Source: Pseudomonadales bacterium
GTDB taxonomy: Bacteria; Pseudomonadota; Gammaproteobacteria; Pseudomonadales; Azotimanducaceae
NCBI GenBank assembly: GCA_024234635.1
Contig: JACKNX010000037.1
Coordinates: 1 to 9,435, forward strand
Length of the DNA stretch: 9,435 bases
Reading direction: 5' to 3'
Position numbers and translations under genes: made by a program. Shown here in pieces: positions 1 through 6,085 of this stretch. Position 1 is the stretch's first letter; each line of letters starts with the position of its first letter. The notes under the pieces were generated by a model, which worked only from the letters and a program-made list of their open reading frames with translations, had not been told where the DNA came from and ran no database searches.

Positions 1-857
1 ATGAAATTGGTCAACTGCTCTGAGGGCTCATTGTCTGGCCGCCTTAGGTAGGTAGTCAACATGAACGAGCGACCGGCGAGAGGTCTCGTCACGACATCTT
101 TGTGCCGGCAGTCCTCGATATGGGCTGTGCTGGAGAATCCGACGCCGTAGCCCGCGGCAACCAGGGTCAGCATCAGGTCGTGAGTGGCCACTTTCTCGGC
201 GACGACGGGCTGGGCATCAACCGAGCAGAGCATTTTGTCCAACTGCTGGCTACACCCCGCGCAGACTTCCGGGTGGCAGAGGACCAGTGGGTAGTTGACG
301 ACTTCATGGAGTGGCACACGTTTGTGAACCAGCAGTGGATGTCTGGAAGGGACGATTACCACCAGGGGATCGCGCCAGACTGATTTGGCGATTATGCCAT
401 CCTCGACCTCATCAGCGAAGGCAAAGCCTGCGTCATACAAGTCATTGCGTATCCCCCTCAGTTGTTTGGAAAAGGGTATCTCCGATAACCGTATTTCGAC
501 TTCGGGTTCCTCTTCCCGGCACCGTGCCAAAAGGGCGGTCAAACGACTGCGTGCGATTCCGTCGGACAAGGCTATGCGTAGTGTGCCCCGGTAGCCTGAG
601 GCTGCTGCTTTGGCATTGGTCTTGGCTTGATCAAGGCAAAGCAGAATGCGACGAGCGTCTTCCAGGAAAACCTGTCCTGCCCACGTCAGGCGTGTGCCTC
701 GGGATGTACGCTCGAAAAGCAACACATCCAGTTCGGATTCGAGGTTCTTGATGGTTCGCGAGAGAGGGGACTGTTCGATATTGAGCCGTTCGGCGGCGCG
801 GCTGAAATGCAGCTCTTCAGCAACGGCAATGAAATATCGAAGATGGCGTAAATCCAT
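1..857 (-). CDS. LysR-family transcriptional regulator (3' end cut by window edge)
   Basis: Reading the minus strand from the ATG at 857-855 gives 285 uninterrupted codons with no stop before the window edge, so the gene is intact as far as seen and lacks perhaps 10-20 C-terminal residues of the usual ~300. The N-terminus (MDLRHLRYFIAVAEE) and the winged helix-turn-helix at about residues 18-37, containing FSRAAERL and QSPLSR, are classic LysR. Residues ~90-285 form the periplasmic-binding-protein-like effector domain (RGTLRIALSDG near 90-100, AAGYGVGF near 234-241). A strong ribosome site, GGGAGGAG at 872-865, lies 7 bases before the ATG and fixes the start. Cysteines at 194, 199, 202 and 211 are unusually clustered. 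Effector and targets cannot be read from the sequence. Similar LysR proteins are, from memory, common in integrative-element cargo of proteobacteria, which would fit an accessory origin; this is inference. Confidence 0.9.
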   Translation of the reverse strand, partial: MDLRHLRYFIAVAEELHFSRAAERLNIEQSPLSRTIKNLESELDVLLFERTSRGTRLTWAGQVFLEDARRILLCLDQAKTNAKAAASGYRGTLRIALSDGIARSRLTALLARCREEEPEVEIRLSEIPFSKQLRGIRNDLYDAGFAFADEVEDGIIAKSVWRDPLVVIVPSRHPLLVHKRVPLHEVVNYPLVLCHPEVCAGCSQQLDKMLCSVDAQPVVAEKVATHDLMLTLVAAGYGVGFSSTAHIEDCRHKDVVTRPLAGRSFMLTTYLRRPDNEPSEQLTNF

Positions 858-1354
858 GCGTTGACTCCTCCCTGCTGACTAACGCCACCATAACGCGATC
901 TTCCTACCAAGCCTGGAAAAATATTGCCCGGCGGATCGACTGCTTTGCCGACTCTTCCCCCTCGCTGGAACTGACATCTATCCGATGGGCGTCAGCTGAC
1001 AGTGGAGGAGTACACCAGAGATAAAGCGCAACGCAATGAACGCCCGGCCGTCGCGACTACCCGTTGAAAGTTCCTTGTCATTAGGGTCTCGCTGTAAATA
1101 ATATCGCTACCCAATAATAAGCGTAGACTGATTTAAGTTCCTTGAACGATTTCACATAATGAACAGTTTTGCTGCCAATGCTGACCCAACACGCCGGCGA
1201 ATCATGAAAACTTAGGCGCAAGGGCCTCTTTCCCTTGGCAGGGGTCGAGTGGCCGAGTGATCAGCACAATACTATAGACGGCAAATAGCGGGTGCGTGTT
1301 ACAATGGTTAAGATTATGAGGCTGTATTCGGTATGTCCGCGCGCAGCTTTCCAA

Positions 1355-1543
1355 TTAACTAAACTTCGGTCTGCCATGACCCGTACCGCTTCGATCAATG
1401 TTGTTCTGTGGTGGCGCTTCCAGTAGGAAGCGGCACGTCGATGCGGCCTCGAACCGCACCTTGCCGCCGTACCGGTAGGCGAGGTCCAGCAGATGGCTCT
1501 CCGGCACGGCGGCTCCAAGACCAAAGGAGATTGCCCGATGCCA
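1355..1543 (-). pseudogene. Possible relic of a coding fragment (unrecognised)
   Basis: An open stretch of 62 codons on the minus strand is bounded by a TAA immediately upstream and a TAA at 1357-1355, with no start codon near its beginning. Its middle part (about 1515-1445) reads GAAVPESHLLDLAYRYGG followed by KVRFEAA. In that block about 22 of 24 codons end in G or C, like the real genes in this window, while the codons on either side do not. This suggests a decayed piece of a former gene. I do not recognise the family. It could also be chance in GC-rich DNA. Confidence 0.25.
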
Positions 1544-1723
1544 TTACAAACCTCCGTCATAGACGATAGCTTATGTGCCACGGCATCGTGGTGCGCGGCG
1601 GTTTGCGTTGCCAACCGGTATTCAGCCATCCCGACCTGGGAGCGCTCCCCGAACAATCGCGAAGGGAGGTTGTTATCTGTGGTGCCGGGTTTGAATCAGC
1701 GGGGCCTTGGAGCCTGTGCGCCG

Positions 1724-1750
1724 TTGGAATCCAGTGTCAATGTGTATAAC
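1724..1750 (+). promoter_or_regulatory. Candidate sigma-70 promoter for trpGDC
   Basis: TATAAC at 1745-1750 matches the -10 consensus at five of six bases. TTGGAA at 1724-1729 matches the -35 at four of six, with a short 15-base spacer. Transcription would start near 1757, giving a leader of about 50 bases before trpG. The short spacer makes this a weak call. Confidence 0.3.
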
Positions 1751-1755
1751 AAAGT

Positions 1756-1787
1756 GAGTAACGACCAGCGATCATCAATTGTTACTC
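1756..1787 (+). promoter_or_regulatory. Inverted repeat in the trpG leader
   Basis: GAGTAAC (1756-1762) and GTTACTC (1781-1787) form a perfect 7-bp inverted repeat around an 18-base loop. It lies just after the candidate -10 and ends 10 bases before the trpG ribosome site. It could be an RNA stem in the leader or a protein operator. No run of Trp codons typical of an attenuator leader peptide is seen nearby. Confidence 0.35.
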
Positions 1788-1797
1788 TAGATAATTC

Positions 1798-1803
1798 AAG
1801 GAG
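1798..1803 (+). promoter_or_regulatory. trpG ribosome binding site
   Basis: AAGGAG lies 2 bases before an ATG at 1806 and 5 bases before a second ATG at 1809. The second spacing is the normal one, so 1809 is preferred as the trpG start; 1806 would add one methionine only. Confidence 0.7.
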
Positions 1804-1808
1804 TTATG

Positions 1809-2396
1809 ATGTCTAGAATTCTGATGATCGATAACTACGACTCCTTCACCTACAACATCGTGCAGTACCTCGGCGAACTGGGGGCGGATGTTGTGGTGCA
1901 CCGCAACGATGAAATTTCGGTCGCCGACATCGGCGCGATGGCGCCAGCCGGCATCGTGATTTCACCCGGTCCCTGCACGCCCAACGAGGCGGGCGTGGCC
2001 ATGGACGTGATCAGGGCGTTTGCCGGCAGGATACCGATTCTGGGCGTCTGCCTGGGTCATCAGTGCATCGGCCAGGTCTATGGCGGCACCGTCAGCCGGG
2101 CGCACGATGTGATGCACGGCAAACTCTCCGCCATCCATCACACCGGTCTGGGCGTCTTCCATGGCCTGCCCTCCCCCTTCCAGGCGACGAGGTACCACTC
2201 ACTGATCGTGGAACGGGAGAATCTTCCCGCCGAGCTGGAAATCACCGCCTGGACCGAAGTCGACGGCCAGATGGATGAAATCATGGGCCTGCGCCATCGC
2301 CATCTTGCCGTGGAGGGCGTGCAGTTTCATCCCGAATCCATTCTCACCGAACACGGTCACGCCCTGTTGCGCAACTTCCTCCACACCCTGGACTGA
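1809..2396 (+). CDS. trpG: Anthranilate/aminodeoxychorismate synthase component II (glutamine amidotransferase)
   Basis: A 195-residue class I glutamine amidotransferase, the usual length for TrpG/PabA. It hydrolyses glutamine and passes ammonia to the chorismate-binding subunit (TrpE for anthranilate, and possibly PabB for folate synthesis) in the cytoplasm. The N-terminus MIDNYDSFTYNIVQY is diagnostic of the family. The nucleophile Cys81 sits in GVCLGHQ, and the His174/Glu176 pair of the triad is in QFHPES. The oxyanion-loop region reads SPGPCTPNEAG (52-62). It is followed four bases later by trpD, so the two are surely co-transcribed. No trpE or pabB is adjacent, so the partner must be encoded elsewhere. 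Whether it also serves folate synthesis, as in bacteria with a single trpG/pabA, cannot be told from this window. Confidence 0.96.
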   Translation: MSRILMIDNYDSFTYNIVQYLGELGADVVVHRNDEISVADIGAMAPAGIVISPGPCTPNEAGVAMDVIRAFAGRIPILGVCLGHQCIGQVYGGTVSRAHDVMHGKLSAIHHTGLGVFHGLPSPFQATRYHSLIVERENLPAELEITAWTEVDGQMDEIMGLRHRHLAVEGVQFHPESILTEHGHALLRNFLHTLD

Positions 2397-2400
2397 TCCC

Positions 2401-3426
2401 ATGGACATGCAGTCAGCGCTGAACACGCTCGCCGACGGCGGCAACCTCTCCCGCGACGCCATGCGCGGGATATTCCTGGGCGTGATGTCCGGCGACGCCA
2501 CGCCGGCCCAGATCGGTGCGCTACTGATGGGCCTGCGCTGCAAGGGTGAAACCGTGGAAGAGATCGCCGGCGCCGTGGATGCGATGCGTGCGCTTTCCAC
2601 CCGCGTGGCTGTCGATGCCCCCTATCTGATCGACACCTGCGGTACCGGCGGCAGCGGCCAGAAGCTGTTCAACATTTCCACCGCCGCTGCGCTGGTGGCG
2701 GCGGCAGCGGGAGCGCATGTTGCCAAACATGGCAACCGCAAGGCGTCCAGCCAGAGCGGCGCCGCGGACCTGCTGGAGGCCGCCGGTGCCAGCATTGCGC
2801 TGACCCCGGCGCAAATTGCCCGCTGCATCACCGAAGTGGGGGTTGGTTTCATGTTTGCCCCTGCGCACCACAGCGCAATGCGCCACGTGGCGCCAGTTCG
2901 CGGTGAACTCAAGATCCGGACGATGATGAATCTGCTGGGGCCGCTCACCAATCCGGCGGGCGCCCGCCGCCAGCTCATGGGTGTGTTTGACAGAGCCTGG
3001 CTGCGGCCACTCACCGAAGTGCTGCAGATGCTCGGCTCCGAAGCCGTGCTGCTGGTCAATTGCGGTGGGCTCGACGAAATGGGGCTGCATACCCCAACGC
3101 ACTGCTGCGAGCTGCGCGCCGGCACCATTACGGAGTACCTGTTCGATCCGCGGTCCGTCGGCATCGAGCGGCAGGCTACGGATAGCCTGCAGGCAGCCTC
3201 GATTGCGGACAGTCTGCGCCTGGTGCGAAGCGCGCTTTCCGGCGAACCGGGGCCGGCGCACGATATTGTTGCGCTCAACGCTGGCGCCGCCATCTACGTC
3301 AGCGGCGTGGCCAACAGCATGGACAACGGCGTGGAAATGGCACGCGATGCCATTGCCGCCGGGCTGGCCCAGGAAAAACTGGATGAGCTCGTACGTATCA
3401 CCAGCCTGATGGCGGAGGAGCAGTGA
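2401..3426 (+). CDS. trpD: Anthranilate phosphoribosyltransferase
   Basis: A 341-residue protein of normal TrpD length. It joins anthranilate to PRPP to give phosphoribosyl-anthranilate, the second dedicated step of tryptophan synthesis. Signature motifs are DTCGTGGSG (78-86, PRPP pyrophosphate loop), FNIST (90-94), KHGNRKASSQSGAAD (109-123, substrate and Mg binding) and MNLLGPLTNP (176-185). The N-terminal helical domain carries GDATPAQIGALLMGL. The ATG at 2401, four bases after the trpG stop, is taken as the start; an ATG at 2407 is an alternative, and neither has a strong ribosome site, which suggests coupling to trpG translation. The frame stays open upstream into trpG, but that part is not homologous. 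Its last codons hold the ribosome site for trpC. Confidence 0.96.
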   Translation: MDMQSALNTLADGGNLSRDAMRGIFLGVMSGDATPAQIGALLMGLRCKGETVEEIAGAVDAMRALSTRVAVDAPYLIDTCGTGGSGQKLFNISTAAALVAAAAGAHVAKHGNRKASSQSGAADLLEAAGASIALTPAQIARCITEVGVGFMFAPAHHSAMRHVAPVRGELKIRTMMNLLGPLTNPAGARRQLMGVFDRAWLRPLTEVLQMLGSEAVLLVNCGGLDEMGLHTPTHCCELRAGTITEYLFDPRSVGIERQATDSLQAASIADSLRLVRSALSGEPGPAHDIVALNAGAAIYVSGVANSMDNGVEMARDAIAAGLAQEKLDELVRITSLMAEEQ

Positions 3427-4211
3427 GCACCATTCTCGACCGCATACTTGCGCACAAGCACAGGGAAGTTGCCGTGCGGCGCGAACATCGATCCCTGGAC
3501 GACCTGCTCAGCCACTGTCGCGCCGCGCCGCCTACCCGCGGGTTTGTTGCCGCCATGCAACGATCGGTTGCCCTTGGTCGCGCCGCCGTGATCGCCGAGA
3601 TCAAACGCGCTTCGCCCAGCAAGGGGCTCATCCGCGAAAATTTTGTGCCTTCGGAGCTGGCTCAAAGCTATGAACGCGGCGGCGCTACCTGCCTGTCGGT
3701 GCTTACCGACGAACAGTTCTTTCAGGGCAGCGACAACTTTCTGATCCAGGCAAGGGATGCGGTCACGTTGCCCGTTCTGCGCAAGGACTTTGTCGTTGAC
3801 CGCTACCAGCTCGCCGAAGCACGGTGTCTGGGAGCGGACTGCGTACTGTTGATCGTCGCCGCGCTCGAATCTTCGCTGCTGGGAGAGCTGTACAACGAGG
3901 CGCTGGAGCTCGGCCTGGACGCGCTCATCGAAGTACACGACGAAGCGGAAATGGCGACGGCACTTACCCTCAAACCCGCGCTGGTGGGCGTCAACAACCG
4001 CAACCTGAAGACGTTCGACGTCTCGCTCGACAACAGCGTTCGCCTGAAGTCGATGGTGCCGGACGGTACGCTGCTGGTCGCCGAAAGCGGGATTCACACC
4101 CATGACGACGTTGCCCGGTTGCGCTCGGCGGGCATTCACGGCTTTCTCGTCGGGGAAGCGTTCATGCGCGCCGACGATCCTGGCGCTCGGCTGCGGGAAC
4201 TGTTTGCCTGA
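3423..4211 (+). CDS. trpC: Indole-3-glycerol-phosphate synthase
   Basis: A 262-residue single-function (beta/alpha)8 barrel, without the fused TrpF domain found in enteric bacteria. It closes the indole ring by decarboxylating CdRP. Catalytic motifs are all visible: AEIKRASPSKG (58-68, with Glu59 and Lys61), LRKDF (119-123, Lys121), LIEVHDE (168-174, Glu170), GVNNRNL (189-195, Asn191) and AESGI (220-224, Glu221/Ser222). The start is a GTG at 3423 overlapping the trpD stop (GTGA), with GGAGG at 3414-3418 four bases upstream, a clear sign of translational coupling. trpF, trpB and trpA are not in the window, as is usual for trpGDC clusters of pseudomonads and relatives. A GC-rich hairpin follows the stop. 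Confidence 0.97.
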   Translation: MSTILDRILAHKHREVAVRREHRSLDDLLSHCRAAPPTRGFVAAMQRSVALGRAAVIAEIKRASPSKGLIRENFVPSELAQSYERGGATCLSVLTDEQFFQGSDNFLIQARDAVTLPVLRKDFVVDRYQLAEARCLGADCVLLIVAALESSLLGELYNEALELGLDALIEVHDEAEMATALTLKPALVGVNNRNLKTFDVSLDNSVRLKSMVPDGTLLVAESGIHTHDDVARLRSAGIHGFLVGEAFMRADDPGARLRELFA

Positions 4212-4216
4212 GCCCA

Positions 4217-4238
4217 CGGCCGCGCTATCCCGCGGCCG
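4217..4238. terminator. GC-rich hairpin between convergent trpC and methyltransferase
   Basis: CGGCCGCG (4217-4224), a CTATCC loop and CGCGGCCG (4231-4238) form a perfect 8-bp all-GC stem in the 45-base gap between two converging genes. There is no T-run on either side, so it is not a classical intrinsic terminator, but its position suits a shared 3'-end structure. Confidence 0.4.
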
Positions 4239-4256
4239 CGGCGAATTGGTCGCGAA

Positions 4257-4979
4257 TCAGCTGCGCCGCAGCAGATCCACGCGATTGGGCACTTCGAAAA
4301 CAAAGCCTTCCGGCTTGCGGTAGCTCTCAAACCGCTCGCGAATCCGTTCGATGAGTTCCGGCGTGACATTGCGCTGCGTGTGCGTCACGTTGATCAGCCC
4401 GTTGCGGAACTGGTCGAACGACTCCAGCTTCACGCGGTTGCGGAAAAAATACTCCTCGACCAGTTCAAAGCCACCGTCGCCAATGGCCCGGCCCACGGCA
4501 GCAAAAGCCGCCTGACGCACAAATTCCTCGTCATTGAACAGACGGATGACCTCATTGAACTCACCATCGAAGACCGGCTCCGAAATATAGGCAAGCCCAC
4601 CCGGCTTGAGCACCCGTCGAATTTCCGCGAACGCCTGATCCATGCTGTCCAGAGGCACGTGGTGCAACGATTTGAACATCAGCACGATGTCAAAGCTGGC
4701 ATCAGGCGCCTCAATCGCTTCCGCGCCGAACGCCTCGAACGTCACCTTGGGCAGGTCGGTGATGGCCAGGTTCTTCTCATGCTGTATGCGGTCCACCTCC
4801 GCCGCCACGATGGCGTTCACTTCAGTGCGCTCGGCAATGAGCCGGGTTTTCTCCGCGGCCCCGCACCCGAGTTCCAGCACCTGCGCACCAGCAAACGGCA
4901 GCATGCGCGTGAGCACCTCAAATTCGTTCTGCAGGGGCTGCGTCGCTGGCCCGAAGAGTTGTATTGCCGCAGTGTTCAT
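4257..4979 (-). CDS. Class I SAM-dependent methyltransferase (methyltransferase-11 type)
   Basis: A 240-residue Rossmann-fold methyltransferase. Motif I is VLELGCGAAEKT (34-45, SAM-binding glycine loop). An acidic ribose-binding position is at AAEVDR (59-64). Motif IV is SFDIVLMFKSLHHVP (95-109), and LKPGGLAYISEP (124-135) is the post-motif characteristic of the UbiE/methyltransferase-11 group. The C-terminal 100 residues are charged and likely form the substrate lid. The ATG at 4979 is chosen because GGGGAG precedes it by a few bases; an open extension of 23 residues upstream (to 5048) looks non-coding. The substrate is unknown. It converges with trpC and lies downstream of crp on the same strand, but a strong terminator separates it from crp, so it probably has its own promoter. 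I do not recall a counterpart at this site in Pseudomonas. Confidence 0.85.
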   Translation of the reverse strand: MNTAAIQLFGPATQPLQNEFEVLTRMLPFAGAQVLELGCGAAEKTRLIAERTEVNAIVAAEVDRIQHEKNLAITDLPKVTFEAFGAEAIEAPDASFDIVLMFKSLHHVPLDSMDQAFAEIRRVLKPGGLAYISEPVFDGEFNEVIRLFNDEEFVRQAAFAAVGRAIGDGGFELVEEYFFRNRVKLESFDQFRNGLINVTHTQRNVTPELIERIRERFESYRKPEGFVFEVPNRVDLLRRS

Positions 4980-5094
4980 CCTGTCTCCCCGTCTGAATAC
5001 GAGCCGCTGGTTTCCGGACCGGGGATGATAAGCAGGATTGCGCGACAACGCATGTTCACGCCAGTGGTTTCAGACCCAGGGCAGGTCAACTGGC

Positions 5095-5124
5095 AAAAAA
5101 AAAGAGCCCGAAGCGGGCTCTTTT
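5095..5124 (-). terminator. Rho-independent terminator of crp
   Basis: AAAAGAGCCCG (5100-5110), loop AAG, and CGGGCTCTTTT (5114-5124) form a perfect 11-bp stem. Read on the minus strand, the stem is followed by an uninterrupted T-run out to 5095. It sits 52 bases after the crp stop and before the methyltransferase, so it ends the crp transcript. The plus-strand side also has TTTT, so it may work in both directions. Confidence 0.9.
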
Positions 5125-5127
5125 CTC

Positions 5128-5164
5128 CAATCACATTCCTTGTGATTGTGGGGCTTTACAGCCC
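5128..5164 (-). promoter_or_regulatory. Two extra stem-loops in the crp 3' region
   Basis: Between the crp stop and the terminator stand two more perfect hairpins: CAATCACA/TGTGATTG (5128-5135 and 5141-5148, 8 bp, TTCCT loop) and GGGCT/AGCCC (5151-5155 and 5160-5164, 5 bp, TTAC loop). They could protect the mRNA 3' end or belong to a small RNA processed from it. The half-sites TCACA and TGTGA are in the wrong order for a CRP operator. Confidence 0.5.
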
Positions 5165-5175
5165 TTTTGGTGCTA

Positions 5176-5820
5176 TCAGCGAGTTCCGTACACCACCATG
5201 GTCTTTCCCTTGACCGAAACCAGGCCCTGATCCACCAGAGTCTTGAGAACGCGACCCACCATTTCACGGGAACAGCCAACGATGCGGCCGATCTCCTGGC
5301 GGGTGATTTTTACCTGCATGCCGTCCGGATGCGTCATCGCGTCGGGCAGACGGGTCAGTTCGAGCAGCGTGCGTGCGACACGGCCGGTCACGTCGAGGAA
5401 AGCCAGGTCGCTTACCTTCTGCGTGGTTCGGGCCATGCGCTCGGCCATCTGTCGACCGACGGCATACAACAGCTCGGTATGCTTTTCAGCCAGTTCCCGG
5501 AACTTGCCGTAGGACAGCTCGGCAACTTCACATTCCGTCTTGGCCTTCACCCAGGCGGAGCGGGAAGAGTCTTCGACAAACAACGGCATTTCGCCGAAGA
5601 AGTCACCCTTGTTCAGGTACGCGACAATGATTTCGCGACCCGATTCGTCTTCCACCAGAACGGTGACCGAGCCCTTCAACACATAGTAGATGGAATCGCT
5701 CTTGTCCCCGGCGTAGATCAGCGTGCTCTTGGCCGGGTACTTCCGGCGATGCGCAGCAGTGAGAAACGCTTCGAGATGCGCGTTCTCCTGTTGATTCGCC
5801 TGAAAGCCACGTGCCACCAT
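5176..5820 (-). CDS. crp: Crp/Vfr-type cAMP-responsive global regulator
   Basis: A 214-residue protein, the same length as I recall for P. aeruginosa Vfr, and very similar through its whole length. The cyclic-nucleotide barrel (about 20-115) carries GDFFGEMPLF (72-81) with Gly76/Glu77 and Arg87/Ser88, the residues that grip cAMP ribose and phosphate. Thr132/Thr133 at the start of the long dimerisation helix contact the purine. The helix-turn-helix is TRQEIGRIVGCSREMVGRVL (173-192), including the RE..GR recognition-helix pattern of Crp. The ATG at 5820 is chosen because it matches the family N-terminus (MVA...HRRKY); the frame stays open to 5949, and a GTG at 5868 with AAGGAG nine bases upstream is a credible alternative giving 16 more residues. 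It is divergent from the OsmC gene, a neighbourhood shared with E. coli crp/yhfA, and ends at a strong terminator. Confidence 0.95.
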   Translation of the reverse strand: MVARGFQANQQENAHLEAFLTAAHRRKYPAKSTLIYAGDKSDSIYYVLKGSVTVLVEDESGREIIVAYLNKGDFFGEMPLFVEDSSRSAWVKAKTECEVAELSYGKFRELAEKHTELLYAVGRQMAERMARTTQKVSDLAFLDVTGRVARTLLELTRLPDAMTHPDGMQVKITRQEIGRIVGCSREMVGRVLKTLVDQGLVSVKGKTMVVYGTR

Positions 5821-6085
5821 TGGCCGCTTTGAAATGAATGCGCTTTGAGTATTTTTCGCTGCAAGCACCTTGTTCCGCTCCTTCGTCACACCTTGCGTGT
5901 GAAGAATAGTCGCAGTTTCGTATCCGTGGTTTCGAGACACAGTCGACAAACGGCGTCAAATCACGTTCTGAACGGTCATCTATCACGTTTGAACCCTGTT
6001 TTTGCGGCATTTCCGGTTGTCCTGGGCGATAGCATCACGAACAAAGCGGCACACTGAACAGATCCTCTGAACGGAAGAATCTACT
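5821..6085. promoter_or_regulatory. Divergent crp / OsmC control region
   Basis: A 265-base region between two divergent starts. It holds an imperfect direct repeat, ATCACGTTCTGAAC (5960-5973) and ATCACGTTTGAAC (5982-5994), with starts 22 bp apart, about two helical turns. It also holds a 6-bp inverted repeat TCACAC/GTGTGA (5886-5902) just inside the crp leader. On the minus strand TTGACG (5958-5953) beside the repeat could be a crp -35 element, though no good -10 is seen. Autoregulation is known for crp and vfr, but no canonical TGTGA-N6-TCACA site is present. Confidence 0.5.

Larger units (their letters stand above)
858..1808. other. Gene-poor junction between LysR gene and trpG
   Basis: About 950 bases without a convincing intact gene. 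The part between about 1070 and 1330 is visibly richer in A and T than the neighbouring genes. It contains a perfect palindrome GTCAGCTGAC (991-1000), a 6-bp stem CAAGGG/CCCTTG (1219-1237), a 7-bp stem CGCTTCC/GGAAGCG with AGTA loop (1415-1432), a short coding-like relic on the minus strand near 1445-1515, and near the right end a possible promoter and stem-loop ahead of trpG. The open frames here (for example minus 1656-1261 and plus 1493-1816) have no recognisable domains. The mix looks like an eroded insertion boundary rather than a dedicated regulatory region. Confidence 0.6.

Noticed and set aside
102..864. Several plus-strand open frames over the left edge
   Set aside because: All are shadows of the LysR gene, which is read on the minus strand and runs off the edge.
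1240..1262. tRNA-like string GAGTGGCCGAGTG
   Set aside because: Recalls the D-loop of serine/leucine tRNAs, but no acceptor stem, anticodon arm or T-loop can be found around it.
1493..1816. Plus-strand open frame of 107 codons just before trpG
   Set aside because: No ribosome site or domain, irregular codon use, and it overlaps the trpG start and ribosome site.
2521..3261. Minus-strand open frames of 246 and 223 codons opposite trpD
   Set aside because: Antisense shadows of trpD without recognisable motifs or ribosome sites.
3294..4217. Long open frame of 307 codons on the minus strand opposite trpC
   Set aside because: It is antisense to a clear trpC with all catalytic motifs; the protein is low in complexity, rich in Arg/Gln/His and has no domain. 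High GC makes such frames common.
5131..5145. TCACA/TGTGA arms as a possible Crp operator
   Set aside because: A Crp site needs TGTGA-N6-TCACA; here the half-sites are in the opposite order, and the place is behind the gene, in a hairpin.
4380..5213. Plus-strand open frame of 277 codons opposite the methyltransferase
   Set aside because: It runs through the methyltransferase and the crp terminator, and has no domain.
5146..5832. Plus-strand open frame of 228 codons opposite crp
   Set aside because: Antisense to the highly conserved crp gene; no motif of its own.
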